A stretch of DNA of 64,000 nucleotides from Verrucosispora sp. NA02020 (GTDB taxonomy: Bacteria; Actinomycetota; Actinomycetes; Mycobacteriales; Micromonosporaceae). The notes under the pieces are model-generated. The model searched no databases and was not told where the DNA came from. It saw only the letters and a program-made list of their open reading frames with translations. A program made the translations under genes and the position numbers. Shown piece after piece: positions 41,107-50,014 of this stretch (position 1 is the stretch's first letter; each line of letters starts with the position of its first letter). Location of the stretch: contig NZ_CP054923.1 of the NCBI RefSeq assembly GCF_013364215.1, positions 5,208,001-5,272,000 on the forward strand. Reading direction: 5' to 3'.

Positions 41107-42242
41107 AGCTTCGAGTGGAGCGCGACCAGTTCGCCGACGCCGTCACCAACGCCGCCCGCGCCATCCCCAACCGGCCTTCTGTGCCCGTGCTTGCTGGGGT
41201 GATGCTGCGTGCCGACGGCGACGGGGTGACCGTGTCCGCCTACAACTACGACGTGTCCCACGAGGGGCACGCACGCGGCACTGTGCAGGATCCGGGTGCT
41301 GCTCTCGTCTCCGGCCGGCTACTCGCCGCACTGGTGAAGGCCCTACCGAACAAGCCGGTCGAGCTGGCGTCGGTGGGTGCCCATCTGGAACTGGTGTGCG
41401 GCAGCGCCCGCTTCACCCTGCCCACCATGCCGGTGGAGGACTACCCGACCCTGCCGGCCCTCCCGGACACGATCGGCACCGTCGACACGGCAGCATTCGT
41501 GGCCGCCATCAACCGGGCCACCATCGCCGCCTCCCGCGACGACACCATCCCCGTCATGACCGGCGTCCGCGTCGAATTCCGGGCCGGCACGGTGGCGCTA
41601 CTCGCCACCGACCGGTACCGACTCGCCGTGGTCGAGTGCCCGTTCAACGCCACCGACCCGAACCTGTCCGTGGACCTGCTCATCCCCGCATCGGTGCTCG
41701 CCGAGACAGCGAAGACGTGGACCGGCGGCAGCATCGAAGTGTCGGCGGCGGCGGGTGGTGACGGCCTGGTCGGGTTCGCCGACGGCCGGCGCAAGACCAC
41801 GTCACGGCTGCTGGACGGCACCAACTATCCGCCCGTCCGCTCCCTGTTCCCCGCCGACGACATGGTCAAGGCGACCGCCATCATCCCGGCCGGCGACCTC
41901 GCCCAGGTGGTGAAACGGGTCGCGCTGGTGGCGGAGCGGACCACGCCCGTACTGCTCACTTTCACCCCCGGCGACACCACGCTGGTCGTGGAGGCTGGCG
42001 GCGCGGAAGAGGCACGCGCGTCGGAGGCCATGCCCATCAGCAGCTACAGCGGCACCGAGGCGCTGACGGTCGGCTTCAACCCGCAGTACCTGATCGACGG
42101 ACTCGCCAACCTCGACACGGCGCACGCACACATCGGCTTCGTGGACGCCTTCAAACCTGCGGTGATCGCATCCGCCGACAGCGACGGGCAACCCGACCCC
42201 ACCCACCGGTACCTGATCATGCCGATTCGGGTGTCCAGATGA
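41103..42242 (+). CDS. dnaN: phage DNA polymerase III sliding clamp (beta subunit)
   Basis: A 379-residue beta-clamp with the three-domain repeat pattern: N-terminal MKLRVERDQFADAVTNAAR, middle MTGVRVEF...ATDRYRLAVV, and the C-terminal THRYLIMPIRV motif. Clamps tether the replicative polymerase to DNA. No DNA polymerase gene occurs in the window, so the phage probably uses its clamp to load or retarget the host replisome or clamp-binding repair proteins. Confidence 0.92.
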   Translation: MKLRVERDQFADAVTNAARAIPNRPSVPVLAGVMLRADGDGVTVSAYNYDVSHEGHARGTVQDPGAALVSGRLLAALVKALPNKPVELASVGAHLELVCGSARFTLPTMPVEDYPTLPALPDTIGTVDTAAFVAAINRATIAASRDDTIPVMTGVRVEFRAGTVALLATDRYRLAVVECPFNATDPNLSVDLLIPASVLAETAKTWTGGSIEVSAAAGGDGLVGFADGRRKTTSRLLDGTNYPPVRSLFPADDMVKATAIIPAGDLAQVVKRVALVAERTTPVLLTFTPGDTTLVVEAGGAEEARASEAMPISSYSGTEALTVGFNPQYLIDGLANLDTAHAHIGFVDAFKPAVIASADSDGQPDPTHRYLIMPIRVSR

Positions 42243-42814
42243 CCACCGCCACCCTGCGCGCCACCTGCGACGACCACACCCGATACGTCGCAGGCTGCCG
42301 CCCCTGCCAGCAGCGCACCGCCAACCGGGGTCGCACCCGACGCCGCGCCGCAGCCTACGGGCACATCATCACCGGCCACGCCGACACCACCCCGGCGCGC
42401 GAACACATCGCCGCCCTGCACGACCAGCACCGAATGAGCTACCGGCACATCGCCTACGCGGCTGGTGTCCGACGCGACGCCGTACGGCTCATCGCCAACG
42501 GCAGCCAGCCGCTCGCGTACCCGGAAACCGTGCGTCGGATCCTCGCCGTCTCCCCCGCCCCGAGCATCGACGAGATTGCAGTACGGCGGGTACTCGCCGG
42601 CCACGCCCCCATCACGCGGCTCAGCGACGCGGAGCGGGCCGAACTGTGGCGGCTGTGGCGCCGCCAGCACACCAGCCCCGTTGGTGAGGCGACGTTCGCC
42701 CGCCAGTTCGGGGTGACCAAATCCGATGCGGGACGCATCCGCTACGCCGCCGACCGGGCGGCAACCAACCCTAGCCACGCGGCCACGGGCCGCACCAACC
42801 GAAAGGCCGCCTGA
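42239..42814 (+). CDS. HTH-containing hypothetical protein
   Basis: A 191-residue basic protein. Cys/His residues near the N-terminus (CDDHTRYVAGCRPCQQR) may bind zinc, and two HTH-like stretches follow (MSYRHIAYAAGVRRDAVRLI; EATFARQFGVTKSDAGRI). Its last codons and stop recur at the end of the next gene. ATGA overlap with the clamp gene. Confidence 0.6.
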   Translation: MTTATLRATCDDHTRYVAGCRPCQQRTANRGRTRRRAAAYGHIITGHADTTPAREHIAALHDQHRMSYRHIAYAAGVRRDAVRLIANGSQPLAYPETVRRILAVSPAPSIDEIAVRRVLAGHAPITRLSDAERAELWRLWRRQHTSPVGEATFARQFGVTKSDAGRIRYAADRAATNPSHAATGRTNRKAA

Positions 42815-42825
42815 CATGGCGGATG
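42795..42825 (+). repeat. 31-base near-duplication flanking the HNH gene, upstream copy
   Basis: Covers the last codons of the 42239 gene (NRKAA stop) and the start of the HNH gene. It matches the downstream copy at 43480-43510 at 26 of 31 positions, including CGAAAGGC, the stop and CATGGC. Confidence 0.75.
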
Positions 42826-43499
42826 TTCTGCCTGACGCGATCAGTGCCCAGGGGCTCACCGGATGCATCGACGGCGTTTGCGGCCTGCCGATTATTGGTC
42901 GCGGTCGGTGCCGCAAGCACTACATGCGCTGGTGGCGTCGAACGTCGAAGGGGCAGCGACAACCCGCCCTCAACTTCAAGACCAAGACTCCGGCGCAACG
43001 GTTCTGGGCCAAAGTCGACCAACGCAACAAAAACGAATGCTGGCCGTGGCGGGGCTCAACTACCACGTTTGGGCACGGCGAGTTCTACGTCTCGCCCGAA
43101 CGTCGCCAAGTGCCGGCGCACGTGTACGCCTTGGAACTAGCGACCGGCGAATCCTGTCCGACAGGCATGGAGGGTTGCCACCACTGCGACAACCCGGCCT
43201 GCTGCAACCCGGACCACATCTACTACGGAACTCGGCAACAGAACGTCGATGACATGTGGCGGCGCAATCGCGGGCGACGCGGCAGTAGGCACGCCAGCGC
43301 CAGAGTCACCGAGGAAATAGCCCTCCGCATTCGCGAGCGCTTCGCCTCCGGTGACACGCAGCCGGACCTTGCCGGCGAGTTCGGTCTCACCGATTCCGGC
43401 ATCAGCAGCATCGTCAACGGCAAGACATGGGCCCACGTTGGCGGCCCAATCAAGACGCACGCCCGCCCTGGTCGTCGTCCCAATCGAAAGGCGGCTTGA
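42816..43499 (+). CDS. HNH endonuclease, probable inserted homing-type gene
   Basis: A 227-residue protein: an N-terminal [11 protein letters not shown] segment, then the HNH core with [20 protein letters not shown] and [11 protein letters not shown], and a C-terminal HTH-like region ([18 protein letters not shown]). This layout is typical of free-standing phage homing endonucleases. It is flanked by a 31-base near-duplication (42795-42825 and 43480-43510), and removing it would join the 42239 gene directly to ssb. Confidence 0.85.
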   Translation: MADVLPDAISAQGLTGCIDGVCGLPIIGRGRCRKHYMRWWRRTSKGQRQPALNFKTKTPAQRFWAKVDQRNKNECWPWRGSTTTFGHGEFYVSPERRQVPAHVYALELATGESCPTGMEGCHHCDNPACCNPDHIYYGTRQQNVDDMWRRNRGRRGSRHASARVTEEIALRIRERFASGDTQPDLAGEFGLTDSGISSIVNGKTWAHVGGPIKTHARPGRRPNRKAA

Positions 43500-43510
43500 C
43501 ATGGCAAATG
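43480..43510 (+). repeat. 31-base near-duplication flanking the HNH gene, downstream copy
   Basis: Covers the HNH gene end (NRKAA stop) and the ssb start, including its Shine-Dalgarno-like GAAAGGC. Partner of the copy at 42795-42825. Confidence 0.75.
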
Positions 43511-44010
43511 ACACCCCAATCACCGTGATCGGACAGCTCACGGACGATCCGGAACTCAGGTTCACCCCCTCGGGGGCGGCCGTCGCCAAGTTTCGCATCG
43601 CCTCGACCCCGACCCGCTTCGACAAGGAGCAGCAGAAGTTCGTCGACATGGAGCCGCTGTTCCTCGCGTGCACCGTCTGGCGTCAGGCCGCGGAGCACGT
43701 GGCGGAGTCGTTGCAGCGCGGTGCCCGCGTGATCGTGTCGGGCCGGCTACGTCAGCGGTCCTACGAGACCCGCGAGGGCGAGAAGCGCACCGTCATCGAG
43801 CTGGAAGTAGACGAGATCGGCCCGAGCCTGCGGTACGCGACGGCGAAGGTGCAGAAGATGTCCCGCTCCGGCGGTAGCGGCGGCGGTGACCGGTCGAACG
43901 GCGGCGGTTCGTTCGGTGGCGGCCAGGACGACCCGTGGGCTTCGTCGGCGCCGGCCGCGAGCGGTGCCCGGTCGGGTGGCGGGTTCAACGACGAGGATCC
44001 GCCGTTCTGA
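43501..44010 (+). CDS. ssb: single-stranded DNA-binding protein
   Basis: A 169-residue SSB: OB-fold of about 110 residues ([41 protein letters not shown]), a glycine-rich linker, and the acidic tip DEDPPF that recruits partner proteins. Works with RecT and the DnaB module. A small hairpin GGGGTT/AACCCC (44060-44078) lies shortly downstream. Confidence 0.95.
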   Translation: MANDTPITVIGQLTDDPELRFTPSGAAVAKFRIASTPTRFDKEQQKFVDMEPLFLACTVWRQAAEHVAESLQRGARVIVSGRLRQRSYETREGEKRTVIELEVDEIGPSLRYATAKVQKMSRSGGSGGGDRSNGGGSFGGGQDDPWASSAPAASGARSGGGFNDEDPPF

Positions 44011-44098
44011 TCCGAACGTGACTTGACCTGCGCGAATGGGGCGCGGACCTGCCTGTGTGGGGGTTCGCGCCCAACCCCGCCCACCACCAGGAGTTCAA

Positions 44099-45292
44099 AT
44101 GCCCAACCGCGCCTGGCACGCCATTCTCGGGATCAAGCTCGACACCCTCAAGCCCAACCTCGGACACCCCGACCTAGTCGAATCCGGCGACCCCGTGCTT
44201 GCCGACCTGTGGCAGTACATCATCAACGACCGAACACCCGGGACGCTCGAATGCACCGACGGCGAAGCCAACTGTCCTGGCTGGCTTATCCCCGTCGTCG
44301 GCCCCTACAGGCACTTCCGCCACTACAACCCCGGCGAATCCGGCGGACCAGCCGCCAAAAGCGACGAGCACAAGGCGTGGCAGGAATACGTCGTCAACCG
44401 CACCGAGCAACACGGGCTCACCGCAACCGTCGAAGCCCGCAGCCGCACCGGCCGGCGGATCCAAGACGTCCACGTGGAAGGCGGAACCGTACCCCTATCG
44501 GCCGAAATCCAGGTTTCCTACATCCATCCCAGCACCATCGCCCGCCGCGTCGAACTCGACCAAACGGCCGGAGACACGCCGCTGTGGATCGCCAACCATC
44601 CGCTGTCCCCTGCCATAAACCGGGCACCCTGGTCACGCGTCGCCAAAGACACCCCTCAGCGCATACTCGCCGGCACCGCCGACCTGCTGCTGGGTGGAGC
44701 CATGACCGCCACCTGGGAAGAATGCGGCCGGCGGCATCCCAACTGCCCCGCAACCGGCCGACGCCCCTGCGGCCAGAAGCACGTCTTCCTTGACCCCACG
44801 CGTGGGCTGCATCTCGATCAGCTTGTGGTTGGCGCAGCCACCGGACAGTTCAGGCCAACGCGCAGACGTGACGGTAAGTCGATCCGCCACATTTGGTTGA
44901 CGGCCGACGACTACGAGCGGTACCACGACGACCAGGCCGACCAGCAGGACACCGAAGATAATTCGGATCCGCAACTACTTCCCAACGACAGCACTGTCTG
45001 CCGGTACGGCGAAGCCAGTCCGCGCAAACTTCCGGCCAAGCCGCGTGACAGCGGCGGCGGCCTGTACGTGCCTGAGCGGCCCCGCACGGAACGCGACAGC
45101 GGGCGCGAGCTGGGCAGTGCCAAGAAGTCAGCGGGTGTGATGCTAAGCGGCGTCCTGCCGGACGGCCCTAGCACCCAGCCTCGCGGAGTTTGCGGCGCGG
45201 GGGTGACGCCGTGCGGCGAGCCTGCCCGTCTCTATCCGGCGGGCTGGCGCTGCGATGCACATGTTCCGTCGAGTCCTTGGAAGCGGAGGTGA
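44099..45292 (+). CDS. CoiA-like putative nuclease
   Basis: A 397-residue protein, CAGGAG upstream of the ATG. Residues ~85-165 resemble the CoiA/restriction-like nuclease pattern: SDEHKAWQEYVVNRTEQHGL, then DVHVEGG, SAEIQVSYI with the D...E-x-Q acid pair, and TPLWIAN. The C-terminal third is charged and disordered with several Cys/His. CoiA-type proteins are linked to handling of incoming or recombining DNA; here it follows ssb. The assignment rests on pattern only. Confidence 0.55.
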   Translation: MPNRAWHAILGIKLDTLKPNLGHPDLVESGDPVLADLWQYIINDRTPGTLECTDGEANCPGWLIPVVGPYRHFRHYNPGESGGPAAKSDEHKAWQEYVVNRTEQHGLTATVEARSRTGRRIQDVHVEGGTVPLSAEIQVSYIHPSTIARRVELDQTAGDTPLWIANHPLSPAINRAPWSRVAKDTPQRILAGTADLLLGGAMTATWEECGRRHPNCPATGRRPCGQKHVFLDPTRGLHLDQLVVGAATGQFRPTRRRDGKSIRHIWLTADDYERYHDDQADQQDTEDNSDPQLLPNDSTVCRYGEASPRKLPAKPRDSGGGLYVPERPRTERDSGRELGSAKKSAGVMLSGVLPDGPSTQPRGVCGAGVTPCGEPARLYPAGWRCDAHVPSSPWKRR

Positions 45293-45351
45293 CGGCGGTC
45301 AGCACAAAAGCCCGACGCTGCGGGGGCGTCGGGCTCGATGCGGCAGGTTCG

Positions 45352-45693
45352 CTAGTCCTCGGACTTGGCGCGCGACCGGCGAGGCGGCGGCGGCTCACGC
45401 CCCGTCGTGTCCTCGACGCCATGGGCTCGGGCAATTCGGCGCACATGCTCAGGTGTGTAGCGCGCCTTCGCTCCGACGTGGGACAGCTTCTCGCCGCGCC
45501 GGACCGCTTCGGCAACCTCGGCTGCCAGCTCGTCACGACGCCGCTTGAACGTCGCCTCAGCCCGGTCAAGGGCGGCGCGTGCTCTCAGTACGGGGTCGTC
45601 CACGGTCCAAGTGTCGCAGATGAGTGTGTCGCGATCCTCGCCTCTCACCTTGATGGCACCGCCTGGTCGCAACGCTTGTGTTGGAACATGCAT
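45352..45693 (-). CDS. HTH-like hypothetical protein, leaderless
   Basis: A 113-residue basic protein on the minus strand. A long helix (ARAALDRAEATFKRRRDELA) precedes an HTH-like segment (LSHVGAKARYTPEHVRRIARAHG). The ATG at 45693 lies 7 bases after TACAGT on the minus strand, a good leaderless arrangement, so I prefer it to the in-frame ATG at 45735. It is divergent from the replication module and may regulate it. Confidence 0.6.
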   Translation of the reverse strand: MHVPTQALRPGGAIKVRGEDRDTLICDTWTVDDPVLRARAALDRAEATFKRRRDELAAEVAEAVRRGEKLSHVGAKARYTPEHVRRIARAHGVEDTTGREPPPPRRSRAKSED

Positions 45694-45700
45694 GTGCCAT

Positions 45701-45706
45701 ACTGTA
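45701..45706 (-). promoter_or_regulatory. -10 element for the minus-strand HTH-like gene
   Basis: TACAGT (TANNNT) read on the minus strand, 7 bases before the ATG at 45693. Transcription would then start at the initiation codon. Confidence 0.5.
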
Positions 45707-45802
45707 CCCGAGTCGGCCGCAGCATCAGCGGCCAACCCTCATTTTCCCGACCAGCAAGCCCAGGACCGGGGTTTGAACATCTCAACCGGCACAGGAGTAC
45801 CA

Positions 45803-46822
45803 GTGGCCGTTAGCCGCACGCTGCGCTTCCAAATCCTTCGGCGCGACAAGCACACCTGCCAGAGCTGCGGCCGAACCGCGCCCGAGGTTAAGTTGGAGGT
45901 AGACCACGTCACCCCCGAAGCGCTCGGCGGGGCGACCGTTCCCGAGAACCTGCGCACCCTTTGCGCTGACTGCAACGGCGGAAAGTCGGCCACGCCTCCC
46001 GACGCTGCCGTGGTCGCCCAAGTCAGCGACGATGCCGTCCGCTGGGCCGAAGCGATGAAGGTTGCCGCCAACCGCATGCTCGCCGACCGTGAAAGGCGAG
46101 CCCGCGTCCACGAAGAGTTTGACCAGGCGTGGCACCGGTGGACCGGCGCCAGTGACAAGCAGCCGCTCCCCCGCGACGCCGACTGGCAGGACAGCATCGA
46201 CCGCCTGTTGGCCGCCGGCCTGCCGATGCCGATCCTGAGCGACTGCATCGATCAGGCGATGCGAAACAAGACGATCCCTGCTGACCGCATCTTCCGGTAC
46301 ATGTGCGGCATCGCCTGGAAGCGGGTGAAGGAATTGCATTCCGGTGCCAGTGGACTCACCCAAGTCGACGCACCGAATTCGTCTCCCGGCGGCCCCATAA
46401 GGGCACTTTCGGACCTTGTGCTCGGATGGGCTGACGACCAGGGGCGCGGGCAGTACATGGAAGAGGCAAAGCGGGAACTGGCAGAGGAAGGCGCATGTAG
46501 CGACCCGGATGCTGTGCATGCGCGGGCAGCCTTTATCGGTGTTGTTGACCTTTGGCACACCAAAGAAGCGTGGGCGCACGCCGCAAGGTCCGTTATGCGC
46601 GGAATGCCTAGGCATCTACTCGACCGCCTGTACGGGCAGGCGCGGGATGACGCGTTGCGGGCGCAGGCGCGGGATGCCGAGGACGCGTCCGGCGAGGAGT
46701 TCAAGGAGGAGTTCAAATCGGACATGCGGGCCGACGAGGAATTCCAATCGAGTGCGCTGAGGTTGCTCGGCCGTGAGATCGGACAGCTATCCAGCTCGGC
46801 AGCGAACGGCAGGGGTGACTGA
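45803..46822 (+). CDS. HNH endonuclease-domain protein of the replication module
   Basis: A 339-residue protein. GTG start with CAGGAGTACCA upstream; the open frame further upstream lacks protein character. N-terminal HNH domain: CQSCGRTAPEVKLEVDHVTP...LRTLCADCNGGK. The remaining ~260 residues are helical with no recognised domain (for example DSIDRLLAAGLPMPILSDCI). Its stop overlaps the next ATG, so it belongs to the initiator-loader-helicase operon. Confidence 0.8.
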   Translation: MAVSRTLRFQILRRDKHTCQSCGRTAPEVKLEVDHVTPEALGGATVPENLRTLCADCNGGKSATPPDAAVVAQVSDDAVRWAEAMKVAANRMLADRERRARVHEEFDQAWHRWTGASDKQPLPRDADWQDSIDRLLAAGLPMPILSDCIDQAMRNKTIPADRIFRYMCGIAWKRVKELHSGASGLTQVDAPNSSPGGPIRALSDLVLGWADDQGRGQYMEEAKRELAEEGACSDPDAVHARAAFIGVVDLWHTKEAWAHAARSVMRGMPRHLLDRLYGQARDDALRAQARDAEDASGEEFKEEFKSDMRADEEFQSSALRLLGREIGQLSSSAANGRGD

Positions 46823-47913
46823 TGTCCCGCAAGTACGGTGTGTTCTCGACGGACATCTGGCAGCCCGAAGACACCTTCGTCGGCTTGTCACGGGACGCGC
46901 AGTGGGCGTACTTCATGCTCAGCACCCAGAAGGACATCAGTGCCGCCGGGGTACTGTCCCTCAACGTCAAGCGGTGGGCCAGCCGCGCCCGCGACACGAG
47001 CCGCGCCGACATCGTGGCCGCGCTGCGAGAGCTGAGCGCGGGCGGGAAGGTCGTCTACGACACCGAGACTGAGGAGTTGTTGGTCGTCACGTTCGTGGAC
47101 GACGACAACGGCTACGGCAACCGGAAGCGCCGGCCTGTGATCGAGCGGGCGGCGCGGGCGATCGAGTCGCTGGCGGTGCGTCGGGCGCTTGGCCGGGAGT
47201 TCGTGAGGCTGGGTTTGCCGGTGGAGTGGGTGCGGTTGACCGAGGCCGACCTGGTCGACCCCGAAGCCGACCCCGATCGGGTGTTTTCGCAGGTGGATAC
47301 CCTATGTCAGGTTTCGGAGATAGCCCATGCCGAAAAGCCGGATGGGGCATCCCGTTTCGACGGGGTTGTGGTTACTGAAGTCGGAGTAGTTACTGCCTCA
47401 ACCCTCAACCCACAATCCGTTCCGCCTCCGGCGGCACCTGCGGACACCGCAGTCGCAGACGATGCGCTGTTCACCTCTCCCACGCAGCCTGCTCCTGCAC
47501 CTAGCAAGAACGACACACGCAACCGCGCCTTCGGAATCGCACGCTGGTGGATGGATCTTCGAGAGGCTGCCGACACGCCTGTCATCGCCACCGGCGGGGG
47601 CAAGGATCCGGGACTCCACAAGCTCCGAAGCCTGATCGAGCCGTTCACTGCCGCCTACACCGACGAAGAGATCAAGCAGGCGTTTGAGGAGATCCGAGTC
47701 AGCATCCCCGCCGCCGCTCGTCTCGACTCCACGTTGGCACAGATTCGGACCAATGCCCGCAACCAGCAGCAGGGGCGGCAGCCGAACCTTCCTGCCCGCT
47801 ATGAGCCGAGAGGTGGCGCGGCCCGCTGGGATCAGCAGGGGCCCCGCGAGAACGCGAACAGCCGCAACGCCGAAGGCTGGCTCAGCCTGCCCGTCTCGGG
47901 GGGTGCGGGATGA
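46822..47913 (+). CDS. winged-helix replication initiator-like protein
   Basis: A 363-residue protein. The N-terminal ~110 residues look like a winged helix (FVGLSRDAQWAYFMLSTQ; AAGVLSLNVKRWA; DIVAALRELSAGGKVVY), the middle is Pro/Ala-rich linker, and the C-terminal part is helical. Position directly before a loader-like gene and DnaB, in the order initiator-loader-helicase, is the main reason for the functional call. Stop overlaps the next start (ATGA). Confidence 0.65.
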   Translation: MSRKYGVFSTDIWQPEDTFVGLSRDAQWAYFMLSTQKDISAAGVLSLNVKRWASRARDTSRADIVAALRELSAGGKVVYDTETEELLVVTFVDDDNGYGNRKRRPVIERAARAIESLAVRRALGREFVRLGLPVEWVRLTEADLVDPEADPDRVFSQVDTLCQVSEIAHAEKPDGASRFDGVVVTEVGVVTASTLNPQSVPPPAAPADTAVADDALFTSPTQPAPAPSKNDTRNRAFGIARWWMDLREAADTPVIATGGGKDPGLHKLRSLIEPFTAAYTDEEIKQAFEEIRVSIPAAARLDSTLAQIRTNARNQQQGRQPNLPARYEPRGGAARWDQQGPRENANSRNAEGWLSLPVSGGAG

Positions 47914-48368
47914 CGCTCGACGAGACGAAGCGGGTCCTCGCCGCCATCGCCATCTACGAGTACCGGTTCGGGAAGCCGGACGAGAACGTGTTGAAGGGCT
48001 GGCACAAGGTGCTTGCCGATCTGGATGTGGATGACGCGGTGCAGGCGGTGTTGCGGTACTACGCCGACAACACGGAGCGGATCATGCCCGCCCACATTCG
48101 GTCCGGTGTGAAGGCGATCCGGGCGGAGCGGCGCCGTTTGCAGCCGTCGGCGCCGCGTGCCCTGCCGTCGCGGTTTGAGGACGACATCAACCGGGAGGTG
48201 TGCATGGAGCGTGGTGCGGCTTCGACGCGGGAGGTGTTGGAGCGGCTGCTGGGTCATATCGGGGCGTCGCGTCCGGAGTTGCCGTCGGCGATGGACGAGT
48301 TGCGGGCGTTGACTGCCGGCCCATCTGTGGTGGATGCCGAGATTGTTGACGATGAGGTGCAGTCGTGA
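47910..48368 (+). CDS. helicase-loader-like protein
   Basis: A 152-residue helical protein. Its first ~75 residues (KGWHKVLADLDVDDAVQAVL; IMPAHIRSGVKAI) resemble the N-terminal domain of phage helicase loader/inhibitor proteins of the G39P type. The C-terminal part is acidic and flexible. Placement immediately before dnaB with a GTGA overlap fits a loader. Not confirmed by search. Confidence 0.6.
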   Translation: MTLDETKRVLAAIAIYEYRFGKPDENVLKGWHKVLADLDVDDAVQAVLRYYADNTERIMPAHIRSGVKAIRAERRRLQPSAPRALPSRFEDDINREVCMERGAASTREVLERLLGHIGASRPELPSAMDELRALTAGPSVVDAEIVDDEVQS

Positions 48369-49759
48369 CGGTTGTGGATGTGCCGCCGCAGCGGCTTGCC
48401 CCGGACGACATCATCGGGGCGGGCCAGTTTGATCGGACGCCGCCGCAGGATGTGCAGGCCGAGCAGGCGGTGCTTGGGGGGATGCTGCTGTCGAAGGATG
48501 CCTGCGCGCAGGTGATCGAGGTGTTGAAGGGCGAAGACTTTTACCGGCCGGTTCACGGCACGATCTTCAACACGATCGTGGAGTTGTACGGCCTGGGCGC
48601 ACCTGTGGATGCGGTGTCGGTGGCTACGGCGCTCGCTGAGTCGAAGATGCTCGGCAAGGTTGGTGGCGGCCCGTATCTGCATACGCTGATTTCGATGGTG
48701 CCGACGGCGGCGAATGCGGCCTGGTATGCGCGGTCGGTGGCGGATCGGGCGGTGGAGCGGCGCATCATCGAGGCGGGTACGCGTCTGGTGCAGCTCGGCT
48801 ATTCGGGTTCTGGGGGGACGGGCCGGTCGTCGTCTGATTTGGCGACGTTGGCGCAGCAGGCCGTGTACGAGGTGACGTCCCGGCAGGTGTCCGAGGACTA
48901 TGCGATGTTGGCGGACTTGTTGCAGCCGACGCTGGATGTGGTGGAGGCGGTCGGCGCGAGTAAGGGCGCGATGACGGGCGTGCCGACTGGTTTCACCGAC
49001 TTGGATCGGCTGCTGAATGGCTTGAACCCCGGCCAGTTGGTGATCATTGCGGGTAGACCTGGGATGGGCAAGAGCACCATAGCCGCCGATATTTGCCGGA
49101 ATGCGGCGATTCGGGCTGGCATGACGTCGGCGTTCTTCTCCCTGGAAATGAGCAAAGTCGAACTGGTGATGCGGATTCTGTCGGCCGAGTCTCGGGTGCC
49201 GCTGCATGTGCTGCGGTCCGGCAACCTCGACGACTCGGATTGGACGAAGCTGGCCCGCTGCATGGGTGAGATCGCCGACGCGCCACTGGTGGTGGATGAC
49301 ACGCCGAGCATGAACCTGATGCAGATCCGGTCGAAGGCGCAGCGGTTGAAGCAGCGGCACAATCTGCGGCTGGTGGCGGTCGACTACCTGCAACTGATGT
49401 CGTCGCCGAAGGGTGCCGGCCGTAGCCGTGAGCAGGAGGTTGCGGAGTTGTCGCGCGGCTTGAAGCTGCTCGGCAAGGAGCTTGAGGTGCCGGTGATCGC
49501 GGTGTCGCAGTTGAATCGTGGCCCTGAGCAGCGGCAGGACAAGCGCCCACAGCTCAGTGATCTTCGTGAGTCGGGCTCGCTGGAACAGGACGCGGACATT
49601 GTGATCCTGATGCACCGGGACGACTACTACGACCCGGAGTCGTCTCGTGCCGGTGAGGGGGACGCGATTGTCGCCAAGCATCGGAATGGGCCGACGGACA
49701 CGGTGACGTTGGCGGCTCAGCTTCATCTGTCCCGGTTCGTTGACATGGCGATCGTGTGA
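48365..49759 (+). CDS. dnaB: replicative DNA helicase DnaB, phage-encoded
   Basis: A 464-residue hexameric 5'-3' helicase. N-terminal domain begins PPQDVQAEQAVLGGMLLS; RecA-like domain has Walker A AGRPGMGKST near residue 228, FSLEMS, Walker B LVAVDYLQLM, and the IAVSQLNRGPEQR...LRESGSLEQDAD tail motifs. GTG start coupled to the loader-like gene. Its own loader and clamp suggest partly self-directed replication. Confidence 0.95.
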   Translation: MTVVDVPPQRLAPDDIIGAGQFDRTPPQDVQAEQAVLGGMLLSKDACAQVIEVLKGEDFYRPVHGTIFNTIVELYGLGAPVDAVSVATALAESKMLGKVGGGPYLHTLISMVPTAANAAWYARSVADRAVERRIIEAGTRLVQLGYSGSGGTGRSSSDLATLAQQAVYEVTSRQVSEDYAMLADLLQPTLDVVEAVGASKGAMTGVPTGFTDLDRLLNGLNPGQLVIIAGRPGMGKSTIAADICRNAAIRAGMTSAFFSLEMSKVELVMRILSAESRVPLHVLRSGNLDDSDWTKLARCMGEIADAPLVVDDTPSMNLMQIRSKAQRLKQRHNLRLVAVDYLQLMSSPKGAGRSREQEVAELSRGLKLLGKELEVPVIAVSQLNRGPEQRQDKRPQLSDLRESGSLEQDADIVILMHRDDYYDPESSRAGEGDAIVAKHRNGPTDTVTLAAQLHLSRFVDMAIV

Positions 49760-49771
49760 GGGGGGTGCGCG

Positions 49772-50014
49772 ATGTGGTGTGACTACTGCGGTTTGGCGAC
49801 CGGCGCGGTGGCCTGCTGGGAGGTGTCGGCGGGTTTTCCGGGTGACGGCATGACCCGGTACGTGTGCGCCGTCCACAAGCGGGCTGCGGTCGGCCTGGTG
49901 GGGATGGCCGGCACGGTGCGGGTGTCTCCGACGAACGTCGAGTACTGGCGGCGGCGGCAGGCCGAGGTTGTTGCGCTGCCGGCCCGAACCGAACCGATCG
50001 GGGAGGCGGCGTGA
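49772..50014 (+). CDS. small Cys/His protein
   Basis: An 80-residue protein starting MWCDYCGL with a CxxC pair and a later C-x2-H (VCAVHK), a probable zinc-binding fold. GAGGGGGG upstream gives a strong start. First gene after dnaB. Confidence 0.6.
   Translation: MWCDYCGLATGAVACWEVSAGFPGDGMTRYVCAVHKRAAVGLVGMAGTVRVSPTNVEYWRRRQAEVVALPARTEPIGEAA

Noticed and set aside
42816..43499. A group I intron containing the HNH gene
   Set aside because: The flanking genes are complete on both sides, so nothing is split that splicing would need to restore.
48254..49876. A 540-codon minus-strand frame opposite dnaB
   Set aside because: Arg/His-rich shadow frame; the plus strand encodes an intact DnaB.
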